A DNA stretch of 64,000 nucleotides from Bradyrhizobium paxllaeri. GTDB lineage: Bacteria > Pseudomonadota > Alphaproteobacteria > Rhizobiales > Xanthobacteraceae. Where the stretch lies: positions 2,728,001-2,792,000 of the forward strand of contig NZ_CP042968.1 in assembly GCF_001693515.2 (NCBI RefSeq), written 5' to 3'. Made by a program: the position numbers and the translations under genes. Positions 49,422 to 59,508 of this stretch are shown piece after piece. The notes below the pieces were generated by a model, which was not told the DNA's origin, made no database searches, and was given only the letters and a program-made list of their open reading frames with translations. Within the stretch, counting starts at the first letter, position 1. Each line of letters begins with the position of its first letter.

Positions 49422-50165
49422 TCAGCCGCCTTTGAAGCGGGCAACCAGTTTATGAGACTCGCCCGGATAGAGCAGGCGCACGGCCGTTAGCGGCCGGGAG
49501 CTGCGCCAGGTGTGCCGGTCGATCACGAGGCAGGGCGCCCCGATGGCGATATCGAGCGCCGCCGCGGCCTGTTCGTCAGCCACGATGGCGCTGATCGAAT
49601 GCTCGGCTTCCGTCCATGGCACATGGTGAAGCAGCCATGTGCCGGGTGGCTCGGTCGCAAAATCCGCCGTGGCCGCTTCGGGCACTGCGTCGAGATCGAT
49701 CAGCCTGTCCTCGATGGCGAACGGCACGTCGTCTGCGCTGTGACGGCACGCAATCGCGATCACCTTGCCGGTTTTCCTTGCCCCAAGGCGGTCGCGGTCG
49801 GCGGCGTTTGCGGCGCGCCGCGAGCACTGGATCAGCTCATAGCCGTAACTGCGGCCGAGCGCGCCGATCTCCGCGCGAATGTCGGCGATCTTGAGCACCG
49901 CCGACAGAAATGTGGGACGGCGGACAAAGCTGCCCGCCTTGCGCCGCCGCTCGATAAGATCGGCCTGCGCCAGCTCCGACAGCGCCTTGCTCACCGTCAT
50001 GCGCGAGCAGCCATAGAGCGACATCAGTTCGTGCTCGAACGGGATGCGATGACCGGGCGGCCATTCTCCGGTCAGGATGCGGCGCTCGATGTCGATCCGG
50101 ATCTGCTTGTACAGCGTCGGCTTGTCGGCCGACTGGGGTTTGCCGCGATCGGTGGCGAGGCTCAT
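49422..50165 (-). CDS. hutC: HutC, histidine utilisation repressor
   Basis: Protein of 247 residues, GntR/HutC type: winged helix-turn-helix in the first 75 residues (LMSLYGCSRMTVSKALSEL) and a UTRA effector domain. It should repress hut genes until urocanate binds, as established for HutC. The start overlaps the hutF stop by four bases, so the repressor is translated from the hutF message. Likely operator: 51559-51572 between hutF and hutI. Confidence 0.93.
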   Translation of the reverse strand: MSLATDRGKPQSADKPTLYKQIRIDIERRILTGEWPPGHRIPFEHELMSLYGCSRMTVSKALSELAQADLIERRRKAGSFVRRPTFLSAVLKIADIRAEIGALGRSYGYELIQCSRRAANAADRDRLGARKTGKVIAIACRHSADDVPFAIEDRLIDLDAVPEAATADFATEPPGTWLLHHVPWTEAEHSISAIVADEQAAAALDIAIGAPCLVIDRHTWRSSRPLTAVRLLYPGESHKLVARFKGG

Positions 50166-51520
50166 GCCACAAGCCTCCGCACCGCTGCATTGAACGTGTC
50201 CCGCGCCTTCTGACGCAGCATATGCCGTCCATTCTCGACGACTTTGGCGCCGCCGGCCCAGACCGTGTCGACGGCGCCTGCGCTCGTCGCAAAAATCCAG
50301 CCGTCGAGGGCGGCGTCGCCGCGGCGTCCAGCGAGCGAGGGATGGGTGGTGTCGAGGGTCACGATGTCGGCGCGCGCACCTGCCTGAAGTCCGGCGGTTG
50401 GCTGTGCGAGCGCCTGGGCTCCGCCGGAGCGCGCGGCTTCGAACAGCGCGCGGCCGGTCGACAGGCCGGGACCGCCTGACAGCACATTGCGCTCGCGGTG
50501 TTTCAGGCGCTGGCCATATTCGAGCCGACGCAGTTCGTCGGTCACGCCGACCAGCACGTTGGAGTCCGTGCCGATACCGAACCGTCCGCCGGCGTCAAGG
50601 AATTCGCGGGCTGGAAAAATACCGTCGCCAAGGCTCGCTTCGGTGACCGGGCAGAGCCCGGCGACCACGCCGCTTCTAGCAAGCGCGGCGGTTTCCGCCT
50701 CTGTCATATGGGTCGCATGGATGAGGCACCAGCGCCGATCGACGGGGGCATGCTCAAGCAGCCACTCAACTGGCCGTCGGCCCGACCAGGCGATGCAGTC
50801 CTCGACCTCTTTTGTCTGTTCGGCGGCATGGATATGCACCGGTCCGCCTTCGGCCAGCGGCGCGATGGCTGCCAATTCGTCAGGCGTCACGGCGCGCAGG
50901 CTGTGTGGCGCGATGCCGATATTGACTCCGGGCAACGCGCGGACGGCTGACCGTGTCGCGTCAATCAGCCTGGCGAACTGGTCGACCGAGCAGATGAACC
51001 GGCGCTGGCCGGCATGCGGGGCCGCGCCACCAAACGAGCCATGCGCGTAGAAACTCGGCAGCAGCGTCAGCCCGATACCGGCGATTTCGGCGGCCCGCGC
51101 AATTCGCGTCGCCATCTCGGCGAGGTTGGCGTATGGCGCGCCATCGTGGTCGTGGTGGAGATAGTGGAACTCGCCGACGCGCGTAAAACCTTGCTCGAGC
51201 ATCTCGACATAGAGCAGCGTCGCAACGGCTTCGGTGTCTTCCGGCGTCATTTCGCGCGCGAAGCGATACATTGTCTCGCGCCATGTCCAGAACGTATCCG
51301 CGGAAGCGCCGCGCGTTTCGGCGAGCCCCGCCATGCCGCGCTGAAATGCGTGGCTGTGCAGGCTCGCGATGCCGGGAATGGCGAGCCTGTAGCGTTCGTC
51401 GTGCGGGCCCGGCGGAACGCCGGCCGTAACCTTCGTGATGGTCTGATCCGTCACCTCCATTTGCACGTCATCGGCCCACCCCGAGGGGAGCAGCGCTGAT
51501 GCGAAATGCAGTGTCGACAT
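50162..51520 (-). CDS. hutF: Formimidoylglutamate deiminase
   Basis: Protein of 452 residues of the amidohydrolase superfamily. The metal ligands are visible in [24 protein letters not shown] and GTDSNVLVG. It deaminates N-formimino-L-glutamate to N-formyl-L-glutamate, the route that bypasses direct formamide release and normally requires HutG to yield glutamate and formate. ATG 51520 is chosen; an in-frame start 30 bases upstream is unlikely. It is divergent from hutI and cotranscribed with hutC. No hutG is in the window. Confidence 0.93.
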   Translation of the reverse strand: MSTLHFASALLPSGWADDVQMEVTDQTITKVTAGVPPGPHDERYRLAIPGIASLHSHAFQRGMAGLAETRGASADTFWTWRETMYRFAREMTPEDTEAVATLLYVEMLEQGFTRVGEFHYLHHDHDGAPYANLAEMATRIARAAEIAGIGLTLLPSFYAHGSFGGAAPHAGQRRFICSVDQFARLIDATRSAVRALPGVNIGIAPHSLRAVTPDELAAIAPLAEGGPVHIHAAEQTKEVEDCIAWSGRRPVEWLLEHAPVDRRWCLIHATHMTEAETAALARSGVVAGLCPVTEASLGDGIFPAREFLDAGGRFGIGTDSNVLVGVTDELRRLEYGQRLKHRERNVLSGGPGLSTGRALFEAARSGGAQALAQPTAGLQAGARADIVTLDTTHPSLAGRRGDAALDGWIFATSAGAVDTVWAGGAKVVENGRHMLRQKARDTFNAAVRRLVA

Positions 51521-51558
51521 GTTTCGAAACCGGCTGGACAGAACGACCACACGATTTT

Positions 51559-51572
51559 ATGTATAGACATAT
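51559..51572. promoter_or_regulatory. HutC operator candidate in the hutF-hutI gap
   Basis: The 84-base divergent gap contains TATGT-ATAG-ACATA, an inverted repeat close to the TGTATA-type sites bound by HutC in other proteobacteria. A second overlapping near-palindrome, GACATATCGATACGTC (51567-51582), continues it. Together they could hold one or two HutC dimers that shut off both directions. Confidence 0.6.
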
Positions 51573-51604
51573 CGATACGTCAAGCTCCTGCCGCGGAGGA
51601 CTGC

Positions 51605-52819
51605 ATGGCCGAGCGCTTCGATCGAATCTGGCTCAATGCCCGGCTCGCTACGGTTCGGGAGGATATGCCCGGGCTCGGTGTGATCGAGGATGGCCTGGTT
51701 GCCGCGCGCGGCGGCCGCATCGCCTTCGCCGGCAGCCGGGCCGATTTTCCATCGGATACCGATGCTGCCGAGCGGATCGATTGCGCCGGGCGCTGGATCA
51801 CGCCGGGACTGGTGGACTGTCACACCCATCTGGTGTTTGGCGGCAACCGTGCACATGAATTCGAGCTGCGGCTGCAGGGCGCAAGCTATGAAGAGATTGC
51901 GCGTGCAGGCGGCGGTATTGTCTCGACGGTTGCGGCAACGCGGGCGTCGAGCGAGGCCGAGCTTGTGGCCGGCGCGCTGCCAAGGCTCGACGCCTTGATC
52001 GGCGAGGGCGTGACGACGCTGGAGATCAAATCCGGCTACGGGCTCAATACGGAAACCGAGATGCGCCAGCTATCGGCGGCGCGTACGCTGGGCCGCACCC
52101 GGACGGTCGCCATCAAGACGTCGTTTCTTGGCGCGCACGCGCTGCCGCCGGAAGCCGATGGCGACAAGGATCGATACATCGATCTTGTCTGCCGCGAGAT
52201 GTTGCCGGCGGTGGCGCAGGCCGGATCGGCGGACGCCGTCGACGGCTTCATGGAGGGCATCGCGTTCTCGGGAGAGCAAACGGCGCGGGTGTTCCGCGCG
52301 GCAAAAGCGCTTGGATTGCCGGTCAAGCTGCACGCGGATCAACTGTCGAATCTCGGCGGCGCCGCGCTTGCCGCGGAATTTTCCGCTTTGTCCGCCGATC
52401 ATCTGGAGCACACGGACGAGGCCGGCGTTGCCGCCATGGCGCGGGCAGGGACGGTGGCCGTGCTGCTGCCGGGCGCGTTCTATTTCATTCGCGAGACGAA
52501 GAAGCCGCCGGTCGAACTGTTCCGCACACATGGCGTGAACATGGCGCTGGCCACCGATTGCAACCCCGGCAGCTCGCCGCTGACGTCGCTTCTGCTGGCC
52601 TTGAACATGGGGGCAACGCTGTTTCGGATGACCGTTGCCGAATGCCTCGCCGGCGTAACGCGCGAAGGGGCCCGCGCGCTCGGCATTCTCGGCGAGACCG
52701 GTACGCTCCAGGCCGGCAAATATTGCGATCTCGCGATCTGGGATGTCGAGCGGCCGGCCGAGCTCGTTTACCGCATCGGTTTCAACCCATTGCATAACCG
52801 GGTGTGGAGGGGACAGTGA
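51605..52819 (+). CDS. hutI: Imidazolonepropionase
   Basis: Protein of 404 residues, full-length amidohydrolase. Zinc ligands and active-site motifs are [24 protein letters not shown] and [10 protein letters not shown]. It hydrolyses imidazolonepropionate to N-formimino-L-glutamate, the substrate of HutF. CGGAGGA is placed before ATG 51605. Its stop overlaps the GTG start of hutH, so the two are coupled. Confidence 0.95.
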   Translation: MAERFDRIWLNARLATVREDMPGLGVIEDGLVAARGGRIAFAGSRADFPSDTDAAERIDCAGRWITPGLVDCHTHLVFGGNRAHEFELRLQGASYEEIARAGGGIVSTVAATRASSEAELVAGALPRLDALIGEGVTTLEIKSGYGLNTETEMRQLSAARTLGRTRTVAIKTSFLGAHALPPEADGDKDRYIDLVCREMLPAVAQAGSADAVDGFMEGIAFSGEQTARVFRAAKALGLPVKLHADQLSNLGGAALAAEFSALSADHLEHTDEAGVAAMARAGTVAVLLPGAFYFIRETKKPPVELFRTHGVNMALATDCNPGSSPLTSLLLALNMGATLFRMTVAECLAGVTREGARALGILGETGTLQAGKYCDLAIWDVERPAELVYRIGFNPLHNRVWRGQ

Positions 52820-54393
52820 GCGGCCCCGACGCCTCCATTGTGGTTTCGCCTGGAAGGGTCAGCCTCGACGATCTGGCGCAGGTCCTTGCCGGTGCGCCGG
52901 TCGTGCTCGATCCATCCTTCTGGCCGCGCGTTGAAGCTGCATCTTCGATTGTTGCAGCGGCTGCGCGTGCGGAAGCTCCCGTCTACGGCATCAATACCGG
53001 TTTCGGAAAACTGGCATCGAAACGAATCGCTGCCGACCAGACGGCCGTGCTGCAGCACAATCTCATTGTGTCGCATTGCTGCGGGGTCGGGTCACCGACG
53101 CCGGAACCGATCGTTCGCCTGATGATGGCGCTGAAGATCGTCTCGCTCGGGCGAGGCGCATCGGGCGTGCGCCGCGAAATCATCGAACAGCTTCAGGCCA
53201 TGCTGGCACGAGGCATTTACCCGCTGGTGCCGCAGCAGGGATCGGTCGGAGCGTCCGGCGATCTGGCGCCGTTGGCGCATATGACCGCCGTCATGATCGG
53301 TGAGGGGCAGGCGCTGGTCGATGGAAGCATTGTGCCGCCCCGCGATGCGCTGGCCGCCGCTGATCTCACGCCGATCACGCTCGGGCCGAAGGAAGGCCTT
53401 GCGCTGATCAATGGCACGCAGTTTTCCACCGCCTATGCCATTTCCGGATTGCTGCGCGCCCACCGCCTGGCTTGCGCCGCGCTCGTGACAGGCGCCTTGT
53501 CGGTCGATGCGGCCATGGCTTCGACGGCGCCGTTTCGTCCGGAGATCCAGCAACTGCGGGCGCATGCCGGACAAGTCGCTGCAGCCGCCGCCCTGACGGC
53601 ATTGCTTGAGGGCAGCGATATCCGCATGTCGCATCTCGAAGGCGACGAGCGCGTGCAGGATCCCTATTGCCTGCGCTGCCAGCCGCAGGTGGCCGGCGCC
53701 GCGCTCGACATTTTGATACAAGCCGCCCGCACGTTGACGATCGAGGCCAACGCCGTCACCGACAACCCGCTGGTGCTGGTTGATACGGGAGAGATCGTCT
53801 CGGGCGGCAATTTTCACGCGGAGCCGGTCGCGTTTGCCGCCGACCAGATTGCGCTGGCGCTGTCCGAGATCGGCGCGATCAGCGAGCGGCGCATCGCGAC
53901 CCTCGTCGATCCCGCGCTGAACTTCGGCCTGCCGCCGTTCCTCACGCCCGATCCCGGCCTCAACTCCGGCTTCATGATTGCCGAGGTGACGGCGGCTGCG
54001 CTCTATGCCGAGAACAAGCAACGCGCCGCGGCCTGCTCGATCGATTCGACGCCGACCAGCGCCAACCAGGAAGATCATGTGTCGATGGCCGCGCATGCCG
54101 CACGCCGTTTGTCTGACATGGCGGACAATCTTGCCACTATACTAGGCATCGAGCTCCTGGTTGCGGCGCAAGGCATCGGCCTGCGTGCCCCGCATACGAC
54201 CAGCCCTGCGCTTGCCGCGGTCATTGCAGTGTTGCGTGAGCAGGTGCCGGCGCTCGGTCACGATCGATATATGGCCGACGATCTGAAGAAGGCTGCGGCG
54301 CTGGTCGAAGCTGGCGCATTGCCGGCCGCCGCGATGTCGGTGCTCGAACAGAACCCGTTTCCAATCCTTGCCGAGAGAGACTCCTTGTCATGA
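52816..54393 (+). CDS. hutH: Histidine ammonia-lyase
   Basis: Protein of 525 residues, full length. The Ala146-Ser147-Gly148 triad in [14 protein letters not shown] forms the MIO cofactor by self-cyclisation. It converts histidine to urocanate and ammonia. Start choice: GTG 52816 overlaps the hutI stop (GTGA) with GGAGGGG just upstream; GTG 52804 is in frame but has no ribosome-binding site. The stop overlaps hutU by four bases. Confidence 0.95.
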   Translation: MSGPDASIVVSPGRVSLDDLAQVLAGAPVVLDPSFWPRVEAASSIVAAAARAEAPVYGINTGFGKLASKRIAADQTAVLQHNLIVSHCCGVGSPTPEPIVRLMMALKIVSLGRGASGVRREIIEQLQAMLARGIYPLVPQQGSVGASGDLAPLAHMTAVMIGEGQALVDGSIVPPRDALAAADLTPITLGPKEGLALINGTQFSTAYAISGLLRAHRLACAALVTGALSVDAAMASTAPFRPEIQQLRAHAGQVAAAAALTALLEGSDIRMSHLEGDERVQDPYCLRCQPQVAGAALDILIQAARTLTIEANAVTDNPLVLVDTGEIVSGGNFHAEPVAFAADQIALALSEIGAISERRIATLVDPALNFGLPPFLTPDPGLNSGFMIAEVTAAALYAENKQRAAACSIDSTPTSANQEDHVSMAAHAARRLSDMADNLATILGIELLVAAQGIGLRAPHTTSPALAAVIAVLREQVPALGHDRYMADDLKKAAALVEAGALPAAAMSVLEQNPFPILAERDSLS

Positions 54394-56060
54394 ACCGCCG
54401 ACTGGACAACGACCGCACGATCCGAGCGCCCCACGGCTCAGAGATCAGCGCCAAGAGCTGGCTGACAGAAGCACCGCTCCGGATGCTGATGAACAATCTC
54501 GATCCCGATGTTGCCGAACGGCCGAGCGAGCTCGTCGTCTACGGTGGTATCGGCCGCGCTGCCCGCGACTGGGAAAGTTTCGATCGGATCGTTGCCTCGC
54601 TGCGCAAGCTTGAGGGCGACCAGACGCTGGTGGTCCAGTCGGGCAAGCCGGTCGGAATTTTCCGCACCCATGCCGATGCGCCGCGCGTGCTGATCGCGAA
54701 CTCGAATCTGGTGCCGCACTGGGCGACGCTCGATCACTTCAATGAACTCGACAAGGCCGGGCTGATGATGTTCGGCCAGATGACGGCAGGCTCGTGGATC
54801 TACATCGGCAGCCAGGGCATCGTGCAGGGGACGTACGAAACCTTTGTCGAGGTCGGGCGGCGTCACTACGGCGGCAATCTCGCGGGCAAGTGGATACTGA
54901 CGGCGGGTCTCGGCGGCATGGGCGGCGCCCAGCCGCTTGCCGCGACCATGGCCGGCGCGTCGATGCTCGCGATCGAATGCCAGCCGAGCCGCATTGAGAT
55001 GCGTCTGCGCACAGGCTACCTCGACCGGCAGGCAAGCTCGCTTGACGAGGCGCTTGCGATCATGGCGGAGGCGGCGCAGAGCAAGAAGGCAATTTCGGTC
55101 GGCCTGCTCGGCAATGCTGCCGATATCTTTCCTGAACTGGTGCGCCGCGGCGTCAGGCCTGACATCGTCACCGATCAGACCAGCGCGCACGATCCGATCA
55201 ACGGCTATTTGCCGAAGGGATGGACGCTTGCCGAGTGGGAGTCGAAACGCAGCGACGATCCGAAAGCGGTTGAAGTCGCGGCGAAGACCTCCATGGTCGG
55301 CCACGTTCAGGCCATGCTGGATTTCCACGCGCAAGGCATTCCCACGCTCGACTACGGCAACAACATTCGCCAGATGGCGAAGGACATGGGACTGAAGAAC
55401 GCGTTCGATTTCCCCGGCTTCGTTCCGGCCTATATCCGTCCGCTGTTCTGCCGCGGTATCGGCCCGTTCCGCTGGGCGGCACTATCAGGGGATCCCGAAG
55501 ACATCTTCCGCACCGATGCCAAGGTGAAGGAGTTGATGCCTGACGACAAGCATCTGCACAACTGGCTCGACATGGCCAAAGCGCGGATCAAGTTTCAGGG
55601 TCTGCCGGCGCGGATCTGCTGGGTCGGCCTCGGCGATCGCCATCGGCTCGGCATGGCGTTCAATGAAATGGTGGCGCGTGGCGAGTTGAAGGCGCCGATT
55701 GTCATCGGCCGCGATCATCTCGACAGCGGCTCGGTCGCGAGTCCGAACCGCGAAACCGAAGCGATGCGCGACGGCTCGGATGCGGTGTCCGACTGGCCGC
55801 TGCTCAATGCGCTGCTCAATTGCGCCAGCGGGGCCACATGGGTCTCGCTGCATCATGGCGGGGGCGTCGGGATCGGCTATTCGCAGCACGCCGGCATGGT
55901 CATTGTCGCCGACGGAACGCCGGAGGCTGCGCGTCGTCTCGAACGTGTGCTGTGGAACGATCCAGCGACAGGCGTCATGCGCCATGCCGACGCCGGCTAT
56001 GAAAGTGCTGCCGCATGTGCCCGCGCCAACGGGCTCGATCTGCCGAGCCTGACGTTGTAG
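54390..56060 (+). CDS. hutU: Urocanate hydratase
   Basis: Protein of 556 residues, full length. The tightly bound NAD is held by the [10 protein letters not shown] region, and the active-site motif [10 protein letters not shown] lies near residue 350, with [14 protein letters not shown] and [15 protein letters not shown] later. It hydrates urocanate to imidazolonepropionate. It is the last gene of hutIHU; the following 274 bases hold the promoter of the uracil operon. Confidence 0.95.
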   Translation: MNRRLDNDRTIRAPHGSEISAKSWLTEAPLRMLMNNLDPDVAERPSELVVYGGIGRAARDWESFDRIVASLRKLEGDQTLVVQSGKPVGIFRTHADAPRVLIANSNLVPHWATLDHFNELDKAGLMMFGQMTAGSWIYIGSQGIVQGTYETFVEVGRRHYGGNLAGKWILTAGLGGMGGAQPLAATMAGASMLAIECQPSRIEMRLRTGYLDRQASSLDEALAIMAEAAQSKKAISVGLLGNAADIFPELVRRGVRPDIVTDQTSAHDPINGYLPKGWTLAEWESKRSDDPKAVEVAAKTSMVGHVQAMLDFHAQGIPTLDYGNNIRQMAKDMGLKNAFDFPGFVPAYIRPLFCRGIGPFRWAALSGDPEDIFRTDAKVKELMPDDKHLHNWLDMAKARIKFQGLPARICWVGLGDRHRLGMAFNEMVARGELKAPIVIGRDHLDSGSVASPNRETEAMRDGSDAVSDWPLLNALLNCASGATWVSLHHGGGVGIGYSQHAGMVIVADGTPEAARRLERVLWNDPATGVMRHADAGYESAAACARANGLDLPSLTL

Positions 56061-56212
56061 CGCACCGGATCGGCCCGCGCTTCGCCGGCGTCGTTGGTTA
56101 CCTTAAAAAGTGATCGAACGTTGATACACGTGATTTACCCTTGGGCGTCCGGCCATGGGTCCTGGTCAACCGATGGCGCTCGACCGAAGGGCGGATTACC
56201 CCTCTTGATGGT

Positions 56213-56320
56213 TGTGTATGCGCGCAACTTGCTTATATAATGCTGCATGGGTCAGTGACCCCTGCAAATTCAATTGGTTTTCCGGTCAGGCCCGTCATTC
56301 AGGCGGGCCGTTGCCGTTTT
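56213..56320 (+). promoter_or_regulatory. Promoter, operator and leader of the uracil catabolism operon
   Basis: TTGTGT (56213-56218) and TATAAT (56236-56241) are 17 bases apart, a good sigma-70 promoter. A perfect palindrome GGGTC-AGT-GACCC (56249-56261) covers the expected transcription start and is an operator candidate. Further down, GGCCCG/CGGGCC (56289-56309) forms a hairpin followed by TTTT (56317-56320), a possible attenuator in the leader before ATG 56335. Confidence 0.65.
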
Positions 56321-56334
56321 GGGACTACCGAAAG

Positions 56335-57585
56335 ATGAGCCAGTCCAATCGTACCGACCATATCCGCCTGACATCGCACCCGGTGCCCGGTGCGACGCAT
56401 GAATTCCCGATCCGGTGGGGTGCGCCGACCGCGCGTGAACGTGGTCCGATCATCGGGACCGTATCGCGTCCGCAGGATCGTAATGTGATTGGCACTCACG
56501 GCGGCTCCTATGCGGTCTATCGCGCGCTTGCCGTATCTTCGGGGGCGCTGGACCCGATCCGTCGCCCCGATCTGACCAACACACACCCAGCCGCGACCGT
56601 CGGGCCGTTCTCGCAATGGATGGATCCTGAGCGCATTGTTGCGCTCGATCCGTGGGGACATCTCGTGGCGGAGAACTACCGCGCCGAAATCGCTGAGGGC
56701 ATCGATATCAGGCCGAGCATCGCGATCACGCGCGCCCGTCTCGATCTGCCGGAAATTCAGGCGGCTCTGGCGGCCAAGCGGCTGGAGGCCGATGGCGAGT
56801 TCGTTCACGCCAGCGGCTCCGTCTCCGTCGTCAAGATCGCGATCGATCCTGTCTGGTATCTGCCGGGGATCGCGCAGCGCTTCGGCACCAGCGTGACCAA
56901 CCTGCGGCGTGCACTGTTCGAACAGACGGCCGGCATGTTTCCCGAGCTTGTCACGCGCCCGGATCTGCAGGTCTTTCTTCCGCCGATCGGCGGAACGACC
57001 GTCTATCTGTTCGGCGACGTCACGAAGCTTCCGGACCATCGGACCAAGATCACCTGCCGCGTCCATGACGAGTGCAACGGCTCGGATGTCTTCGGCTCCG
57101 ATATCTGCACCTGCCGTCCTTATCTCATCCACGGCATCGAGGAATGCGCGCGCGCCGGACAGGCCGGCGGCCTGGGCGTCATCGTCTACAACCGCAAGGA
57201 AGGAAGGGCGCTCGGCGAGGTCACGAAGTTTCTGGTCTACAATGCGCGCAAGCGCCAGGAAGCGGGCGACGATGCGGCCGCCTATTTCGAACGAACGGAA
57301 TGCGTTGCCGGGGTTCAGGATGCGCGCTTCCAGCAATTGATGCCTGACGTCATTCACTGGCTGGGATTGAAACGCATCGACCGCTTCATTTCGATGAGCG
57401 ACATGAAGTATGATGCGCTGACGGGGCAGGGTATCGAAATTGTCGAGCGCGTCGCTATTCCCGATGACATGATTCCGGCCGACGCCCATGTGGAAATCGC
57501 CGCCAAGAAGGCTGCAGGATATTTTTCGCCGGACCAGAAGCCCGAGGACCTGATCGCCTCCGGCCGGCCGCTCGAAAAATATTAG
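56335..57585 (+). CDS. URC1-type GTP cyclohydrolase II-like protein (uracil catabolism)
   Basis: Protein of 416 residues. The C-terminal half is GTP cyclohydrolase II-like, with zinc ligands Cys247, Cys258 and Cys260 in HDECNGSDVFGSDICTC and GVIVYNRKEGRALGE downstream. The N-terminal 200 residues are an extension not found in riboflavin-type RibA. Combined with the following DUF1688 and uracil phosphoribosyltransferase genes this is the URC1 protein of the ribosylurea uracil degradation pathway first described in fungi, not a riboflavin gene. It probably opens the pyrimidine ring of a uracil nucleotide. Start ATG 56335 is the only one after the promoter-operator region. Confidence 0.88.
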   Translation: MSQSNRTDHIRLTSHPVPGATHEFPIRWGAPTARERGPIIGTVSRPQDRNVIGTHGGSYAVYRALAVSSGALDPIRRPDLTNTHPAATVGPFSQWMDPERIVALDPWGHLVAENYRAEIAEGIDIRPSIAITRARLDLPEIQAALAAKRLEADGEFVHASGSVSVVKIAIDPVWYLPGIAQRFGTSVTNLRRALFEQTAGMFPELVTRPDLQVFLPPIGGTTVYLFGDVTKLPDHRTKITCRVHDECNGSDVFGSDICTCRPYLIHGIEECARAGQAGGLGVIVYNRKEGRALGEVTKFLVYNARKRQEAGDDAAAYFERTECVAGVQDARFQQLMPDVIHWLGLKRIDRFISMSDMKYDALTGQGIEIVERVAIPDDMIPADAHVEIAAKKAAGYFSPDQKPEDLIASGRPLEKY

Positions 57586-57605
57586 CGCGGGCCGGACCTT
57601 TGATC

Positions 57606-58844
57606 GTGACCGAAGACACGAGCGCAGACGCCCTTTCTCTTTTGAGTGCGCAAGCGGTGCGCGCTCGCGCCCACCGGATGCTGAACATCGGCCTGAGCGA
57701 CCAGCTTCGGCATTTCCGGGTGGACCTTGGCCGGCTCGAGGCGGCGGTTGATCTCGTGCTTGCGACAACGCGCAAGGCCTATCCGACATTCGACGTGCCG
57801 TTTCATTCGCGCTGGCGCCATTTCGTCGTCGGTGGCGTCGATCGTTGGGCGGCACTTGCCGGCGCGAGGGGCTGGCGCGACGGCAAGGAGCGCGCCCGCG
57901 CCGAATTTGATCTCGCCATCATCAGCGTGTTTCTCGACGCCGGCGCAGGTCCGTCGTGGCGCTATCGAGATCCCCTGACGGGCACAAGCATTGGCCGTTC
58001 GGAGGGGCTGGCGCTTGCCAGCCTGGACATGTTTGCGCGCGGCGTTTTCTCCGCGAAGGCTGATGAGCCGCTGCGGGCCGATGCCGCTGTACTTCAGCGA
58101 CTGACCGTTGCCGATCTGCGGACTGGCTTTCAGGTTGCGGACGACAATCCGCTGGTTGGCCTCGAAGGCCGTGTCAGCCTTCTTCGCCGGCTGGGTGAAC
58201 AGGTATCGGCGGCGCCGCAGGTTTTCGCTCGCGGCGACACGGCCCGACCCGGCGGATTGTTTGATCACCTCACGGGGGCGGCCGAGCAGGGCGTGATCGA
58301 GGCCCCGACGATCTTGTCGGAGCTTTTGCGCCAGTTCGGGCCGATCTGGCCGTCGCGCATCACGCTCGGCGGAATTCCGCTGGGAGATTGCTGGCGTCAT
58401 CCCGCGCTCAAGACCGAGGACGCGACCAGCGAACTGGTGCCGCTGCACAAGCTGTCGCAGTGGCTGTCGTATTCGCTGATCGAGCCGATGCAGCGGGCCG
58501 GGCTGCAGGTGACCGATATCGACGGCCTGACGGGCCTGGCGGAATATCGCAACGGCGGGTTGTTCGTCGACGCCGGGGTCCTTGAGTTTCGCGACCCCGT
58601 GGACGCGCAACGCGAGCACGATGTCGCGTCTCCGCTCGTGGTCGAGTGGAGGGCGCTGACCGTTGCGCTACTGGACCGGCTGGCGGATCTGCTGCGGCAG
58701 CGCGTTGGCCTCGATCCCGTCTCGCTTCCACTGGCGAAGATTCTGGAAGGTGGCACCTGGGCGGCGGGCAGGGCGATGGCGTTCGAACGCCGGCCCGACG
58801 GCTCTCCGCCGGTCAAGGTCGTCAGCGATGGTACGGTTTTTTGA
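57606..58844 (+). CDS. URC4/urg3-family protein (DUF1688), uracil catabolism
   Basis: Protein of about 412 residues of the URC4 family. Typical stretches are [29 protein letters not shown] and [13 protein letters not shown]. Its biochemical step in the URC pathway is not established; genetics in yeast place it after ring opening. Start: GTG 57606 or TTG 57600, both near a GGA; I use GTG. It follows the URC1 gene after 20 bases and precedes upp by 26, forming one operon. Confidence 0.87.
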   Translation: MTEDTSADALSLLSAQAVRARAHRMLNIGLSDQLRHFRVDLGRLEAAVDLVLATTRKAYPTFDVPFHSRWRHFVVGGVDRWAALAGARGWRDGKERARAEFDLAIISVFLDAGAGPSWRYRDPLTGTSIGRSEGLALASLDMFARGVFSAKADEPLRADAAVLQRLTVADLRTGFQVADDNPLVGLEGRVSLLRRLGEQVSAAPQVFARGDTARPGGLFDHLTGAAEQGVIEAPTILSELLRQFGPIWPSRITLGGIPLGDCWRHPALKTEDATSELVPLHKLSQWLSYSLIEPMQRAGLQVTDIDGLTGLAEYRNGGLFVDAGVLEFRDPVDAQREHDVASPLVVEWRALTVALLDRLADLLRQRVGLDPVSLPLAKILEGGTWAAGRAMAFERRPDGSPPVKVVSDGTVF

Positions 58845-58870
58845 GCGACTATTCGCAAGAGGGCAAGAGC

Positions 58871-59500
58871 ATGGAAGGCGTTACGATCGTGGATCACCCA
58901 CTGGTCCAGCACAAGCTTACGCTGATCCGGGACAAGACAATTTCGACCAAGTCATTTCGCGAGCTCCTCAAGGAGATCGGGATGCTGCTCTGTTACGAGG
59001 TGACGCGCGATCTGCCGCTGACCGATGTGGAGGTGGAGACGCCGCTTGCACGCATGCACTCCGCCAAGATCGCGGGAAAGAAGCTGGTCTTCGTGCCGGT
59101 ATTGCGGGCAGGGGTGACCTTTGTCGACGGAATGCTGGACCTCGTTCCGACCGCCCGCGTCGCGCATATCGGGCTCTATCGCGAACCGCAGTCATTCGTG
59201 GCGGTCGAATATTTCTTCAAATCGCCGTCCGATCTTCGCGAGCGGTTGGCGATCGTGGTGTCGCCGGTTCTTGCAACTGCGAACACGGCGGTGGCGGCGG
59301 TGGACCGGCTGAAGGAACGCGGCGCGAAGGACATCCGGTTGGTGTGCCTGCTTGCTGCGCCGGAAGGGGTGGAGCGCTTTCGCGGCTTGCATCCCGACGT
59401 GCGGTTGTGGACGGCCGGGATCGACGAGGGGCTGGATGCGAACGCCTTTATCCTGCCCGGCCTCGGCGATGCCGGGGATCGCGCATACGGGACGCGATAG
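58871..59500 (+). CDS. upp: Uracil phosphoribosyltransferase homologue with altered PRPP loop
   Basis: Protein of 209 residues, the usual UPRT length. The uracil-binding C-terminus [16 protein letters not shown] is intact, as are CYEVTRDLP and [14 protein letters not shown]. The PRPP-binding loop, normally DPMLATGGS, reads SPVLATANT at residues 131-139: the Asp and both Gly are replaced. In the URC pathway the homologue (URC6) makes UMP from uracil to start degradation. Here the loop change raises the possibility of altered activity or substrate. GAGGGCAAGAGC precedes ATG 58871. Confidence 0.88.
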   Translation: MEGVTIVDHPLVQHKLTLIRDKTISTKSFRELLKEIGMLLCYEVTRDLPLTDVEVETPLARMHSAKIAGKKLVFVPVLRAGVTFVDGMLDLVPTARVAHIGLYREPQSFVAVEYFFKSPSDLRERLAIVVSPVLATANTAVAAVDRLKERGAKDIRLVCLLAAPEGVERFRGLHPDVRLWTAGIDEGLDANAFILPGLGDAGDRAYGTR

Positions 59501-59508
59501 CTGGCTGC

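Noticed and set aside
56335..57585. Annotating the GTP cyclohydrolase II-like gene as riboflavin ribA
   Set aside because: The long N-terminal extension and linkage to DUF1688 and upp fit URC1 of uracil catabolism; no riboflavin gene is adjacent.
56299..57855. Open minus-strand frame of 518 codons opposite the URC1 gene
   Set aside because: The plus strand encodes a protein with intact zinc-site motifs; the antisense product is Arg/Asp-rich and featureless.
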